Shown here: one piece after another, positions 37,052 through 50,046 of the stretch
How positions within the stretch are numbered: position 1 is the stretch's first letter
Layout of the letters: every line of letters begins with the position of its first letter
Origin: Citrus sinensis
Lineage: Eukaryota > Streptophyta > Magnoliopsida > Sapindales > Rutaceae
Assembly (NCBI RefSeq): GCF_022201045.2
Contig: NC_068557.1
Location: 8,246,001-8,310,000, forward strand
Reading direction: 5' to 3'
Length of the DNA stretch: 64,000 bases
Notes under the pieces: generated by a model
The model's input: only the letters and a program-made list of their open reading frames with translations
Databases searched by the model: none
What the model was told of the DNA's origin: nothing
Program-made: the position numbers and the translations under genes

Positions 37052-37931
37052 AATTTTTGCCTTGATATACTAAAATTCCTAAAATATCTCTAAGACAGTA
37101 ATTTTTTAATTGAAGTTAATAGTTTAATGGTAAAATGATAAAAAGTAAAATATTATATATAAAAAAATAATTACTAGAAAATTTTGGTGATAACGTAATA
37201 TATCAGAAAAATTTAGGTGGTAAAATAATAATACCCCTAGTTAAAATTTAATATTTTTTTATTTATTAACCACTAATCACCCACAAAAATTATCCTCATG
37301 AGAAATTTGATCATGAAATAATCATACTCCATTAAAAGCAACAGAATAGAATACAAAATTTATTTGTAGCAATTTAAAAATTTATAGTTACAGACCCGAA
37401 TGTAAGATTTGAGATTCATTCAATAGATTTAATAAGTTCGCATATTACCTCTTTGAACCCGTACAATTGCAACAATCACTCAAAGTTTATATCAGAAAGT
37501 TTGCTAATTCCTAGGTAATTCAATTAGTTAAAGATCATTTTCTAAGCAAAATGTAAATTAAAATATGCTTCTAAAATCATATGCACAATTCTAATTTCAA
37601 TGTCGTATTTTTTTTTAAACGCATGTTCAACTCTATTCTTCTGATCAAATTCTTCAAATTTTAATACAAATATATCATAATGGAATATCATTTTTTTTTT
37701 AGTCGAACCGTGGGCCTCTAATGCATTCACATTTCGCAGTTGAGTCGTCGTTTAAGCCAATATCAGTCGTTTCGTTCGTTCACAAACGTGTCATCGTGTC
37801 GTTTTAGCTACCAAAGACGCTATCAAATCCTGGCCATTCAAACAGCTGACCATCACAAAAAGAAAAAAAAAACTGAACCGTAACCATAAAATTTTACACA
37901 GCTTCGATATCGATCTCCTGCAAAACTAAAA
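37052..37931. other. Promoter region of CCB1
   Basis: An AT-rich stretch becoming less so toward the CCB1 start, with a minus-strand shadow frame at 37542-37730. The core promoter is not clearly marked by a TATA box. Confidence 0.4.
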
Positions 37932-39690
37932 ATGGCAGCAAAGCTATTATCGTCGTCGTCATCACCGCCAACCCCACAGCTTCTCTGTTCATTCTCTCTT
38001 CACTCGAAGCTTAAATTCAAGGACTCAACTCAACAGCAATCATGGCTGAGGCAAGCTCCAAACCCACCCTCTTCACCAACAACAAGAGCCAAGAAGAAGC
38101 AGCTAGCAGTTGCTGTAGCCGTGCAAGAGCCTCTCTTAGCATCAACTTCAGCTCTTATTGAGCACATCAACAATCTTGACCAAAACCGTCAGTCACTGTA
38201 TCTACTAGCAGAGAGTACTGCAGGCTATTCATTGGCTAGCTACTACACTTCTCTTGGTTTGTTTGTCATCTCTGTTCCTGGCCTTTGGTCCCTCATCAAA
38301 CGCTCAGTTAAATCCAAGGTATATGAATTTTTAGTTACCTCAAATTACTTCTTAAAGATATTTTGAGGACACCCTCATATTGAAATGAGTTATGGGATTC
38401 ATTTCATTATTGTTGCAGATAGTGCAAAAGACATTTGTAGGAGAAGGGGAAAGCAAGAAGGCACCGAATCAGGTTGCGGGAGAAATCTTTTCATTCTTCA
38501 CTCGCAATAATTTTGTGGTCACTGATAGAGGAGAGGTTATAACGTAAGCAACTAGTGTCTCATCCTCTTATCTATCTGGATACCTTTTACAGTCGATTTT
38601 GTGGTGTATGCAATGCATTTCTCTAATGTGATGTTGTGTCAAAATGGCTAATTAGTTGTGCATGCTATAGCTTCAACTTCCAATACTCGCCCATTCTGCT
38701 AGAAAATTTTGGAATTGCTATAGGACCTTTTTTGGGTTTCACATGGAATACACAATGGCACAATCACGGTTAGAATTTTTCCTATGATTTCAAATGTTTA
38801 TTATATATCAACTATCATTTCATTTTAAATGCCTTCTCAATCAAAATTCAAGCTAATAGCTTCATTGATGTAGGGTGAGTATTGTAGGGGGTTTCTGGAA
38901 TCATTAGGAAAAACATTTACGAAAAGTGCAATTTTTATCTGTGTTGTAGTGTTGTAGACCAATATGGTTTCTGGAATTGAAAAGACACCTCGGGTTCTTT
39001 TTAGAGAGCATGTAATAGGTGTATTTCTACAACAAATAGTACTTTTAAGTGCTTTATTAAGCACTTGATAATGATAATTATGTGTGCAATTTGACCTGAA
39101 GTGTTTTCACAATAGTACTACTCGACGTAATATTACTACAGAATGCTAAGGATGAGGGACAAATGCTGAATGTTGAATGCTGAAGTGAATTTTACAAACG
39201 CCTCTTGTTGGTGATGTTTATTAGCATAATGGTTACTTTTTAATGCTTTTAATTTGTTTGAAGGTTTGAAGGCATGATGGTTCCAAGTCGAGGCCAAGCA
39301 GCATTCCTCACATTCTGCACCTGCATCAGCTTGGCAAGTGTTGCTCTTGTTCTTACCATAACCTATCCTGATATTGGCAATAATTGGTTCTGGATCACCA
39401 TCCTAAGTCCGTTAGCGTAAGTGCAAACTGCCTGTGTGCTGTTTCTGTTCATCAGTGATGTAATATTTAGCTTGAAATACTAATGCTATTGGGTTCTAAA
39501 CAGGGGAGCATATTATTGGAAGCGAGCGTCAAGGAAAGAGCAGATTAAAGTTAAAATGATGGTTGGAGAAGACGGGGATTTGTCCGAGATCCTTGTTCAA
39601 GGGGACGACCAGCAAGTTGAGCAAATGAGAAAGGAGCTTCAGCTAAATGAAAAAGGAATGGTATATGTTAAGGGGATCTTTGAGAGATGA
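37932..39690 (+). CDS. CCB1: CCB1, cofactor assembly of complex C subunit B, chloroplast
   Basis: Exons 37932-38318, 38419-38543, 39264-39416 and 39504-39690 join in phase at GT-AG sites to 283 residues, close to the usual plant length. CCB1 belongs to the thylakoid CCB pathway (system IV) that attaches haem ci to cytochrome b6 of the b6f complex. The first 50-60 residues are Ser/Pro/Gln-rich with few acids, as expected of a chloroplast transit peptide. Hydrophobic segments at about 95-121, 182-203 and 207-226 are membrane spans. Diagnostic stretches include STAGYSLASYYTSLGLFVIS, FEGMMVPSRGQAAFLTFC and a C-terminal soluble tail ending VYVKGIFER. The plus-strand frame at 37932-38366 reads into intron 1. 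The gene converges with the Rieske gene 1 kb downstream. Confidence 0.93.
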
Positions 39691-40709
39691 CAAAGATTGA
39701 TGCAAAGATTATTCCAAATTTTTGTGTTGGCCAATTAGAAGGTACAGCAAATTGGGCAGTCAAGGCTATCACAACTGTCACTCTGTATAATGTCTTAAAG
39801 GAGAGGGAATTAGGATTTTTTATGTTTGTAATCTGCAGAAATTTTGAGATTCATATGCTATTAATACAGATTATTTTTTAGCTTTTGTATCTTGCAATCT
39901 AGAATCTTTTATTAGCTTAATATTGTATTGTCAATAAAGATCCTTGCACTGAGTCTTGAACGTGTGTACATGCAATGTTTTCACCATAAAGCAACTTTGA
40001 CTTCAACATGAAATTTTTACGCAATCAGATGGGCAATTGCAAAGCTACGAGAAAGAGAAGTTGCGACTGCCAATATTGATTAGGTAAAATTGAGCTATAG
40101 GGTAGCGGGCTGATCAATTAATAACTTATCCAGGCAATCTGAGGATTCTAGCCCAGGTCCCGAAGCTATGGTAGAAATCCGTAAAACACAGAGCTGAAGA
40201 ATACAGACAAGTAGTGGTAAACTACACAGGCCACAGGACCACAGCTGATATGAATATGAATCGGTTACACCGTTTCATGCAAAGCTGCAGCAGCACATCT
40301 ATGTTATTGAGAGAAGAGAAAAAACAGATAAGAAGCTTTCCCTTCTCCTCTTATAAAAGGAATTGTAGAAAGAAATCAGAGATACAGCAACGAACAATCA
40401 GAGCCGATCACCATTCTGTAGATGAACATACACATAATAAAGAGAGCCGGAGAGCCCTCTGCATCACTATTGGTTGAAAAAGTTTAAGCACTGCTAAAAA
40501 AGTAGTAAAACAAAAACAATGAAAATTTAGGTTAAAAGACAATGTGTCAAAACCAGGCAACTTATTCTGAGTTACAGTATCCCAACCCCAATGAAAGGGT
40601 GGCAAGACACAAAGATAGGCATTTATCTTCGACATTATCTGATAAAATATTTTAAAAAAAAATGAGATCCCAAATAACCATGGATCACCGGTACAGGACG
40701 TCACACTTA
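39691..40709. other. Convergent 3' flanks of CCB1 and the Rieske gene
   Basis: An AATAAA signal at 39933-39938 lies about 245 bp after the CCB1 stop and is a good polyadenylation candidate for CCB1. The remainder probably contains the 3' UTR of the minus-strand Rieske gene. No other gene is seen. Confidence 0.5.
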
Positions 40710-42993
40710 TCAACCAATGAGCATCTTGTTCTCATCCAAGAAGGAGTAAGAGGGTACTTCCAAATTGTATGGTGCTGGTCCCTTGCGAATCCTGCCAGAG
40801 ATATCGTAATGAGAACCATGGCAAGGGCAAAACCATCCACCAAAGTCACCAGCATTTGGCAAAGGAATGCAACCAAGATGTGTGCAGACCCCAACAACTA
40901 CAAGCCACTCCGGGTTTTTAACCCTCTCAGCGTCTTGCTGAGGATCACGAAGAGATCCCAAATCAACACTGTTGGCCAGCTTGATATCTTCCTCAGTCCG
41001 ACGTCTGATGAAAACTGGCTTGCCCCGCCACTTAACAGTCACTGTGCTGCCTGGCTCAATGCTGGACAGATCAACCTCAAGAGAGGCCATAGCAAGAACA
41101 TCCTTACTCGCTGACATGCTCAGTACAAATTTAAGGATAAGTAGACGGATGAGTGAAGCATACACAAACCTACCACCAGTCAGGACAAAGTAGGCAAATG
41201 CCCGCTTGCTGGGGTCACCTGGAGGATAACGTTCATGATTGTATTCATCATATACTATCTTAGAAGTGGGATTCTTAACAGCTGCCACTGTTGCTGGAAC
41301 ACCTGGAACCAGGCTTTCTTCATTTCTTGGTGTCAGTGACTCAGAAGAAAAACCTGGGCAACGAACAACATCAACAGGCCAGTAAAATTTGTAACTTGCA
41401 TCATGTATCACAGAAAAATAATTTATTGCCTTAGTGGAATTAGCAGGCACTGTTGCATCTCAACTATTTTTCTTCACAATATGCAGTACCAGTTTCTATT
41501 CTCTCACAAGTACACTCACCAAACGTGGAAGCAAATAGTAAAACCCCATAACTAGAGTTGAGTAAGCAAGCAATCTCATGCATCAATTTAGGTGAGTTAC
41601 CATGCAACATATTTAACATACCATCAATCTCAAGCAATTCAATAGATCAACTTCAAAATAATAAATAAATGAATATGTACCATAATAGACAATAAAAGAT
41701 TATCGTTTCCATCGATTATCAGAGTTATTCATCTAAAAAATACTGTTACATACATTATCATTGTTTCAACCCTCACTCATAACCACTCGTAGGCACCCTT
41801 CAACTCTAAACAACATAAGACTCCAATGAAAGTTGAGCTAAGAAGCACATTTTTCCTACATATAGCATTTCAAACCAGTTTGAGCTTGTGACACATCTTT
41901 AAATGTAAAAGAGAAAATAAGCAACCATGATATTTTAAGTAAAAAGTGAAACCCCGTGAGCATCCAAACTGACTTGGGAAATGGCATTAGAACCACAGCA
42001 AGGTTTTGCAATTAGAACCCGTTTAACATCCATCTAATTATGGACAGGATTCATCACTACAATTCCACTAGTCAACAGATCGGTTTGATGAAACACCATA
42101 TATCCATTGTCATAAAATTCTGGTAGCAAACTTTGGCTCCTCAATCAACATCAGAGAAAGTCGGTTTAGACAACATTAAGCTTGGACTTTCACTTTTCAT
42201 TGAAATTTTTATTTTTTCAAAAAAGAGAGAGGCACTTCTACAAGTATTTCTTTTACTCTAGTTAGGCCTGGTAATTGCTGTATTACTTCATTTATTACCA
42301 AAATAACCACCGCCAAATGAGTTGAGGTTAGGATCTCATTAAACATATTCCTAATAGTTCTTAGAAACAGAAAAATTTACCCTTTTGCTGCAACAAATTT
42401 TGACTTCGCTTAAAACTATAATACTTTTTCCTTAAAAAATGGTTCTACATACCAACAACCCAATGCCTTCTGCCCTTTCCAGTATGAGTATTGCCAGTCC
42501 CACACAGCATAGATGTGCTAAACACTAATCTTGTAGAGAATTAAAAACAACAACAACAACAACAACACATTTTTATCTACTCGAGTATACCAAAATTCTT
42601 CAAAAAAAATTTATCACCATGAACAATAATCTTAGCCTAACAGCTAATAACAAGCTTAATCTCAGACAAAGCTACCAGTATCATAATCGAAAATGAATAA
42701 AATTACAGAAAAGTATCGACATCGTTAAAAAAACAAAAAAACCTACATACATCGGCCAATAAAATATCGCCAAAAAAAAAAAAAGGACGGCTGAAAATCC
42801 CTAACTCACCTCGGCAAGGAAGTTGAAACTGAGGTCCAAGATATCCGGAGCCATAGAAGCCGTTGGATCTGAAATCATCGTTGGAGGAGGACGATGAACC
42901 GGCGCCGTTAATTATATTCCGAGACGATGCGATGGGCCTCAATGACGATGATGAGGATGGTGATAAGAGCCTTCTCGCCGCGACCCTCAACAT
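40710..42993 (-). CDS. UCR1: Mitochondrial Rieske iron-sulfur subunit of complex III
   Basis: Two coding exons, 42810-42993 and 40710-41353, join at a GT-AG intron of about 1.46 kb to give 275 residues, the normal plant length. The start is ATG at 42993-42991 ([20 protein letters not shown]), an Arg/Ser-rich mitochondrial presequence. A transmembrane anchor follows at about residues 113-135 ([18 protein letters not shown]). The C-terminal Rieske domain has both cluster-binding boxes, CTHLGC (218-223) and CPCHGSHY (237-244), with the two Cys and two His ligands plus the disulphide cysteines. It transfers electrons from ubiquinol to cytochrome c1 in the inner membrane. The chloroplast PetC protein is excluded by the presequence and the [10 protein letters not shown] hinge. 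The plus-strand frame at 40662-41114 is a shadow. Confidence 0.95.
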
Positions 42994-42999
42994 CTTCAA

Positions 43000-43698
43000 A
43001 ATCTCTCTCTGATTATCTCTTCGAAATGGCGATTGGTGTTATCGGTCTCTCGCTTTTCGCGAAATTTTGGGAATTTTGGTGAAACAGCGGGGTTATAAAA
43101 AGGCAAAATGGTGATTTTAGCAATCAGGCGGCGTCGTCTTGTTCAGCTAGTGCCTCTGATTTTGACACGTAAGCATTGACTCGTGATCATGGTTGAAAAA
43201 ATAACTAATAAGAATTAAACAGTTCCGGTGTTAAGATTCCACCACCATAAGAGCCTTGCTATGTTACATGGTAAATTATAGTAATTCTTTTTTATTTTAC
43301 ATAGTAAAAACTCTTTAATAAAAAAGGGTCTAAGCTGTATCAAGAGTAATATTTCAATCTAAAAAAGTTATGTTATGATGAAGTTAGAATAATAGTTGCC
43401 CTAGTAGTCGCCCCGGGTTTATCGAGTGACTTTCAAATTTTTTTAAAATTATTAAAAATATAAAGTTGTAAGAACAAATAATATATTTTTAGTTGGAGAT
43501 ATATTCTCTTCTCTACTCGTAAATGCACCTCATTAAATTTTTAAAATTTTTATTTGATAAACGGACCCCATTTAATACAAATATACCCCTATATTTATAA
43601 CATTTGCTTTGCTATATTTGATTTTTCTTCTATTAATAATACTTGATCTATTTAGAGTATAATATTGATATTTGGTCCGAAATTTTATCTATTGAAAT
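43000..43698. other. Promoter side of the Rieske gene and insertion site of the retrotransposon stack
   Basis: 5' flank of the minus-strand Rieske gene, then AT-rich intergenic DNA up to the copia-type LTR. No gene. Confidence 0.45.
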
Positions 43699-44024
43699 TG
43701 TTAGATGGGTAAGCAATGACCATGTGCAGATATAGGAAGTTAAAGGAAGTTGATTTAAAATCAACTTCCCATGTTACTTTCCAAGATAAGAAAAAAACCC
43801 CCTTAACAAAATACGAACGTGAATAGCAGAGGAACAATAACAAAGAGAGAAGAAAGTTTAAGACCTTTGAGCAAATCATAAAAAAGGAGGGCATTTATAT
43901 TGTGATTAGAGGGAGATTTCCATTCGTGATTTCTTTCCGACTATTGACGTGATCCAACACTTGATTACTCTGCTGCTTAATTTGAGAAGAAAGGTATTTC
44001 TAAAATACTTAATTATTTTCAACA
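43699..44024 (+). mobile_element. Left LTR (326 bp) of a copia-like element
   Basis: It runs from TGTTAGATGG to TTTTCAACA and is followed directly by a primer-binding site. It contains a short inverted repeat around 43737-43770 (GGAAGTTGATTT / AAATCAACTTCC). The right partner LTR would lie beyond the window. Five flanking bases on the left are GAAAT (43694-43698), to be compared with the far flank. Confidence 0.72.
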
Positions 44025-44025
44025 T

Positions 44026-44038
44026 TGGTATCAGAGCC
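44026..44038 (+). other. Primer-binding site, initiator tRNA-Met type
   Basis: TGGTATCAGAGCC, complementary to the 3' end of plant initiator tRNA-Met, lies one base after the LTR. This is the usual minus-strand priming site of copia elements. Confidence 0.85.
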
Positions 44039-45998
44039 GGTTTTTGTGTTGGATTTGTATGAATGGTTAAATTTATTTCATGAAAAATGCATGAATTTTA
44101 TGAGTTAATTTTTTTCATGAAATATATAATCTTGTGGTTGTTCAATTTATGTTCTTGAATGCTAGAATCATTGTAAAATTCTGGAATTAAATGACATAAA
44201 TGCGACCTAGGGTTTAATTTGTATGAACCCTAATTAAAACATAAAACTCAAAATTTTATTTGATCATATCTTTTGATATAGGAAATCTGACATTGTTTGT
44301 TATAAATCATTGGAAAGATCTTTTCGAGAGCTTTCCATCGATATGTAATTTGTTAAAAACGGACTTAAAATGAGAAAGTTATGGCCAAAATATGAATCTG
44401 GTAGCATTGGTGTTACAAAATTTCAGAAACCCTAATTTTGAAAAAGATGATGAACAATATTATATTTGGTTTTTTTATGATTACGGCTTATTCTGACCTT
44501 CGATTGAAAATCTAAAGCCACCATTGGAATAAGGATGAAAAATCGAGTTGGAAGATATCAGACCTGACATCATCGGATCCGAAAGAGGCGGTGTGTGGGT
44601 TCCACTCTCCGATTATGTGCATGGAGAGTGCATGACTGTGTGAAACTGTAGCATACTGTAGCAAGCACTGTATTGCGCGTAGAATACACACGTCTGACTA
44701 TGCGTGTGGCATAATGTGTCTAGATTAATATTTTAAATGTATCTTGCTATCCGGGACTCTGATTTGGGCACCGTTTGATCCAAAATTTAATTTTAACTTA
44801 AATAAAAGTTTTTTAATTTTTAATTTTGAAATAAAATTTGGATAAAATATATATTATTTCTTGGATGAGCATTACATTAATAAATATTTCACTATAGTGG
44901 GAGCTCGAAAATATTTCTTTCATGGAAAGTGGCTAAAAATTGATTATATCTCGTGTTTTAGTCGTTTGTTAACAATCACTAATATGAATTTTATGTTATT
45001 TGTCTTAGATGCCTCCCGTTAGAAAATTGTAGACTGAGGAAGAGGGATTAATGACAATTAGAGCTTGAGTTTCTCCTATGGATCTAATTGAGACTAATAA
45101 TAACTTATCTCGCAATGAACTTGTGAAGAAAATGAAGAATTTTAAGATGGACCCCGATCATTCTATATGCATGAACATAGAAGACATATATGGCGTGTTT
45201 ATCTACTTAATGTATGGAAAAGTATATACTAAGTATACAAACTAGGATAATTATCAACGGATCCTCATCAATTTCTTACATGATGATGATAATACGTTTA
45301 TCTTTAAGGATCGCATGTTAGAGAAGATCAAGAATACCTCGTACGCATATTATATGTTGAGGTGTGAAATTGAGCTAATGGAGGAGCATTGTCTTGCTTA
45401 AAATATGAGGCGAACTTTAGTACCTAGCATTCACATAAGCCTTCGAAATGGAAGACAAGCTAGTCGCCTTGGTAGATGGCAGAAATTATGGTATGAGAAA
45501 ACTATAAACTGAATCATGGAGAAGGAACAATTATTTTTATGTGGAGATTTACACATGAGTTTAAGTTGGATGAAAGAATCTCGAGTAACAAAGAATATTT
45601 TAAGAACATGTAGTAGAGTCGAGATATTAGTTTAACCATGTTTGGTTTTTTTTTTTTTTTCATTTGTTATGTTTTATACTTTTAGATGTTGTTTTTCTCT
45701 TTGTTGTTTGAACAATATGTTGCTATGTTTTTAATTGAAATTCTACCTTAGTTGTTGCTCAACTCTATATATATTTTTACGATATCTCATGAATTATTTT
45801 ATTGAGTGGGAGTTCTGATCAAATTAAATTTGATGAATTCATGATTAGAACTAATAATTTTGCGCATTAAAATTGAATTGATGATGAACATAATAAAGGG
45901 AATTGGATGATGATTGAAAGCTTCGACGCCCTTTTGATTCCATTCTCGATATTAATTTGTCATATTTTTTGGTTTATATTTACGGCAAAATTAATTGT
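44039..45998 (+). mobile_element. Long leader of the copia-like element
   Basis: AT-rich internal DNA between the primer-binding site and the point where solo LTR B was inserted. It contains one decayed coding remnant (45009-45401, separate entry) and a poly-T tract near 45648. The leader resumes at 47186 and reaches a gag-like ATG at 47261. Confidence 0.55.
45009..45401 (+). pseudogene. Unrecognised decayed reading frame inside the copia-like leader
   Basis: One frame of 131 codons opens MPPVRKL and ends at TAA 45399-45401, broken only by stops at 45030 (TAG), 45066 (TGA) and 45243 (TAG). The readable part (NNNLSRNELVKKMKNFKMD and FKDRMLEKIKNTSYAYYM) is charged and looks like real protein. 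It matches no family I can name. It could be a non-standard gag-like frame or a captured host fragment. Confidence 0.4.
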
Positions 45999-47185
45999 TG
46001 TTAACATGTATATGTTTATAATATTGATTTTGATGATAACAAACTTTAAATGTTTTTTTATTAAAATGTTGGAGCTATTCATTAATAAACAAAAGCCATA
46101 TAATCATTCTAATCATGTTTGTGAAAGATGGATAGTTATTAAACTTCAATTGGAAAATGATTCCCTGCAATATTTGGCTAAAACTGTGATTCTGGAATTA
46201 AACGGTGAACCGTTTACCTTGAAACAGTTAATTGATCAAATCCAGATAGGGTCAATTGCTTAAGCTCCAACCGGTTAGCAAAAGTGGAAAACACAAAACG
46301 ATTAACCGATAAATTTCAGAATGGAAGCTTGTACTAATCTTGCACCGTTTAACAGAAACAGATAAGGCTTTTTCATTTTGCAGGTTATTGGAAATAACCA
46401 GCGAACCGTTAACGTCAAACGATTAACCAATAAATTTCATAATGTCATTCGTTACTAATATTTAACCATTTAGTAAGAACGGATAGCAGAAATTTGTTTT
46501 GCAAGTATTTGGAATTTAACGGTGAAAGGGTAGTGACAAATGGTTAACCGTTTATTTGAAATTTGGCTCAACGGTAAATTTGACCAGTCCAAACGGTTAA
46601 CCGTTAATGGTGATCCGTTTACGAGCAGACAATCAGTAACGGCTATTTTCAGCTCCAACTATAAATAAGCTCATTCAAACTCAAACAAAGATGGATCACA
46701 ACATTATCATTGAGCTTATAATCAAGAATACAATCTTTATTGAGTCTTAAATACATTCTTGTTTCATTTATTCTCACATTTGGGCATTGATTTTGTAACC
46801 ATATACTTTGTGAGAGAAAAAAAAAATTTGTAATCTTTATTTGAGTGATTGAGTGTTGGGATAACTTGAGTTAAGAGATTGGGAATAATCTCTTGGTGTA
46901 AAGGTTGATTGACACCTTGGAAGTCAATTGTAAGTGTTCTTGAAGCCTTGATTAGTGGAATCATCAAGCTTGGTGTGCTTGGAGGCATGGACGTAGGCGA
47001 GGTTGGTTGAACCACGTAAAAATCTTCGTATTTGAATCTATTTTCCCTTATCTTTTTATATTTTGATTGATTCATTTATTATTGCTTTAATTTATTTTAA
47101 GATTTACATATAGATTCAACTTGATATTAAATAATTTTTAGAAAACCAATTTACTCCCCTCTTGGGTTGTTTAGATATTATTTCA
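45999..47185 (+). mobile_element. Solo LTR, copy B, with perfect 5-bp target duplication
   Basis: It begins TGTTAACATG and ends TTTCA, and is homologous throughout to 573-1883. ATTGT lies on both sides (45994-45998 and 47186-47190), a perfect target-site duplication. Removing the LTR and one ATTGT restores a smooth copia-like leader. The TATA-like motif ACTATAAATAA recurs near 46658. It has one fewer 120-bp unit than copy A and keeps several AACGGTTAACCG motifs (about 46200-46620). Confidence 0.92.
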
Positions 47186-47260
47186 ATTGTTTGTTTGTAA
47201 TTATTAGATAACTTTATTAATTGTATTTTGAATTATCTCTGTGTTAAAAAGAAAATTAAG

Positions 47261-47454
47261 ATGGCATTTGCATCTAAAAACATTGTGGCTGACTTGACCG
47301 AGGGTGGAAGCTGAATGGTGGCGATTATGATATTTGACACTGTAAGATTTAGTGCATCTTTGAAGAGCGAAAGAGTCTAAAAGTTCTCAATAACATCTTA
47401 GTTGAGCCTGAGCATGATAATACTGCTCAACACATAAGGGATCTTGAGGCTTAT
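47261..47454 (+). pseudogene. Copia-type gag N-terminal fragment
   Basis: The frame starts MAFASKNIVADLTEG and, after a small frameshift near 47310, reads KLNGGDYDI, then FEERKSLKVLNNILVEPEHD and TAQHIRDLEAY. This is the N-terminus common in plant copia gag proteins. It has internal stops (TGA and TAA near 47330-47350) and is cut off at 47454 by the minus-strand Athila-type LTR. The rest of the element should lie beyond the window on the right. Confidence 0.7.
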
Positions 47455-48936
47455 TGTTGGTTATTTTTATAATCAATTGCTACCAATGCCAATGTGCAAG
47501 TATACACAACAAGTAATAACGTGATGAATATTCAAGATCGTCTCCACAGAGATTGATGTTACTTGAAATGCTATAGCAATCACAATAGTGTAAATCAACT
47601 TAAGGCCGAAGTTAACAATAGTAAATTGAGTTCTATCGTAATTGATGATTGTGAGAGAATAAAGTAAAACAATACTGTAATGAAATAAACTAAATTAAAT
47701 GTGTCTAGATTTCAATTGAGATTATGGTAGTTGAATGATCAAACTCTCCTTATGGGCTGACTGTTTTTCATCAAGTTAACTCCAATTTTTACAGCAAGTG
47801 CTACAAGACTGGGCAGAATTAATCTGCATCCTCAGTTGTCGCATATTGGAACTCTCATACCCTTAAATACACTAGCAATGACCAGTTGCTAATCTACTCA
47901 TGATATGACTTTATGACCCTTTTTATCTCTCCACCATATAAGGTAATCAATCACCTATGTCTAGTGTGTCACAAATCTTAACTTCAAGTATTGCCCTTAT
48001 GAGATTCAAGATAACTTAATCCAGGAAACTTAACTTAAGATCAAGTAATACTCTAATAATATCAGCTAAGACATGCTCTTTTGCTGCTCTATCTTAATTG
48101 GAACTATTAAATGTGTGGTCAACCGAAATAACAGTTATATTTATAATAGCTACTAGAGTAAAATGCTACAGCAATGACATAACAACACATAAGAACAGTC
48201 AAGAACCCATTAGATTGTTTGTCACTCAACTATAAGCAAATCTAGTTCATATTATGAATAAGAAAAACAAACATAAATATGTTGTTCACGGGATACATTA
48301 GAATAATCAAAGGAAAAAGATAAATATAAGTTGAGCACGGTGAAAGACAAATCTAAATAATTCTGCAAGATTCCTCATTGTTGCCGAAACAACACTCTTC
48401 AATTCTGATCTTCTTCTCTTTTCCTCTCTAATGATTCTAATGATAACTCCCTTGCCGCTTTTCTATGTGGTGCATGCCTCCCCCTTTATACTGCAAACTA
48501 AGGTAAACAAAAGTCCATGGGCGTGCATGAGTTAAATTACGAAACATGTAAATAGCAATTCTGCAGCTGACCCGCGCCTAAGTTTTCTCTCGCATTGCTC
48601 CCAGATTGCTACAAGACTGGTTGCTCTAACATCCGCTACAACACTGCACTATTCCCGATTGTGCTTTACTTCTTTTGTGGCCATCTTCTTTCCGCCTCTT
48701 GCTCATCCATTGTCTCAACATCCCTTCATGAATTAAGATTTTCTGAAAACCTACAATTATGCACTTGTTTATAGCACAAATTACTTTGATTCAAACAAAA
48801 CTTATTGAGACTCAACTAAAATGAATGTTTATGCAAAATATAACCAAAATGAAATAAAAACACCTTATTTGTTCTCTAAGTGATCTTAATTTAAGCCTAA
48901 AATTGATGTAATAACTATCATTTTTTAGAGTTATCA
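47455..48936 (-). mobile_element. 3' LTR of the minus-strand Athila-type element
   Basis: On the minus strand the LTR starts TGATAACTC at 48936 (or TGTGATAAC at 48938) and ends AACCAACA at 47455; length about 1.48 kb. It is preceded on that strand by a polypurine-like tract. The left target-site bases are CTTAT (47450-47454); the matching copy should lie far to the right, outside the window. It contains no significant frames. Confidence 0.75.
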
Positions 48937-48951
48937 CACCCCTAAATTTAA
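48937..48951 (-). other. Polypurine tract of the minus-strand Athila-type element
   Basis: On the minus strand AAATTTAGGGGTG directly precedes the LTR start. This fits the plus-strand priming site of plant Ty3/gypsy elements. Confidence 0.65.
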
Positions 48952-50040
48952 CCATTACTTGTCCTCAAGTAATGGCAACATACTAACACTTCACGCAAAC
49001 AATCATGCAACACAACTTTAGCTCTTTTATCAACTTTGCAAGGATTCTTCCACCTTCAGATTACAATCCCAATCATGCAAAATGACGATAATAAATCATT
49101 TCTAGATTTAAGCTTCTTTCTGTTCATAATGTGTGTGTGCTACTTTGATTGAATTCTAGAGATGCTATAACATCGCTACGAGACTGCATGAAATTCAGCA
49201 GTGACAAAATTTCATTCGTATATGGGGTAGCATAAATTTCACATACTCAAACTGTGATGATTTTAAGATTGAAAACTGGAGAGTATTCAACCTCCTTACT
49301 ACAATATTTATCTTTCATGTGAATGTCAATCAATTGTAATGATGACACTCAATTACTCAAACCATGCCCGGATAAGAGTTGCTGCTGCAATATCTTTACT
49401 ATAATCTTATCTAGAGATATCTTTTACTCAAGGCTGAACATGAGGCTCATGAACAGACCTGGCTACTCAATGCCTTAGACAGATTACTTCTTTTTTTTTT
49501 TTTACATACTACAACATTGTTCATAACTCTCGATACCTTTGAACACAATTCTGCATATGGGGTACATACTCAGATCTGGTTACTCAGCAACTTGAGCCAT
49601 TGGAATAGAGTTTATTTAATAGATATCACAGTCGCTTAAACTTGCTTCTCCCCCCAAACTTAAGATCTTTTCTATTCTTTTGGCTCTACTCTAGCAGTCT
49701 CATACAATTCAACCAAAGTCTAAGTGTCGGGACAAAATTTCACTTCCATCCATAACTGTCTCTACTTGGCATTCTCATAAATACTGAATAACACTCAATT
49801 TATCTTCATTAGGTTTTCAAATCCATACATAAATATTAGATAACAGAGCTTCACACAACACACAACACAAACATAAACACATGCATTCGAAAACACAACC
49901 CCTCCAAACTGGAGAGTTGATGTGTCCTCACAAGCATACATAGTAAAGGCACACAAGTTGACAAGGACATGGAAGACATGAGAAAATACCACACAAATTG
50001 AAAAATATACTAAAAGAAAAGGCTTTTTTTGTGTGTGATA
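48952..50040 (-). mobile_element. Noncoding 3' interior of the minus-strand Athila-type element
   Basis: About 1.1 kb between the polypurine tract and the env-position frame. Only short shadow frames are present. Athila-group elements commonly have such a long untranslated stretch before the 3' LTR. Confidence 0.55.
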
Positions 50041-50046
50041 AATGAA

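Noticed and set aside
40662..41114. 150-codon plus-strand frame
   Set aside because: It is fully antisense to the Rieske exon and has no recognisable domain.
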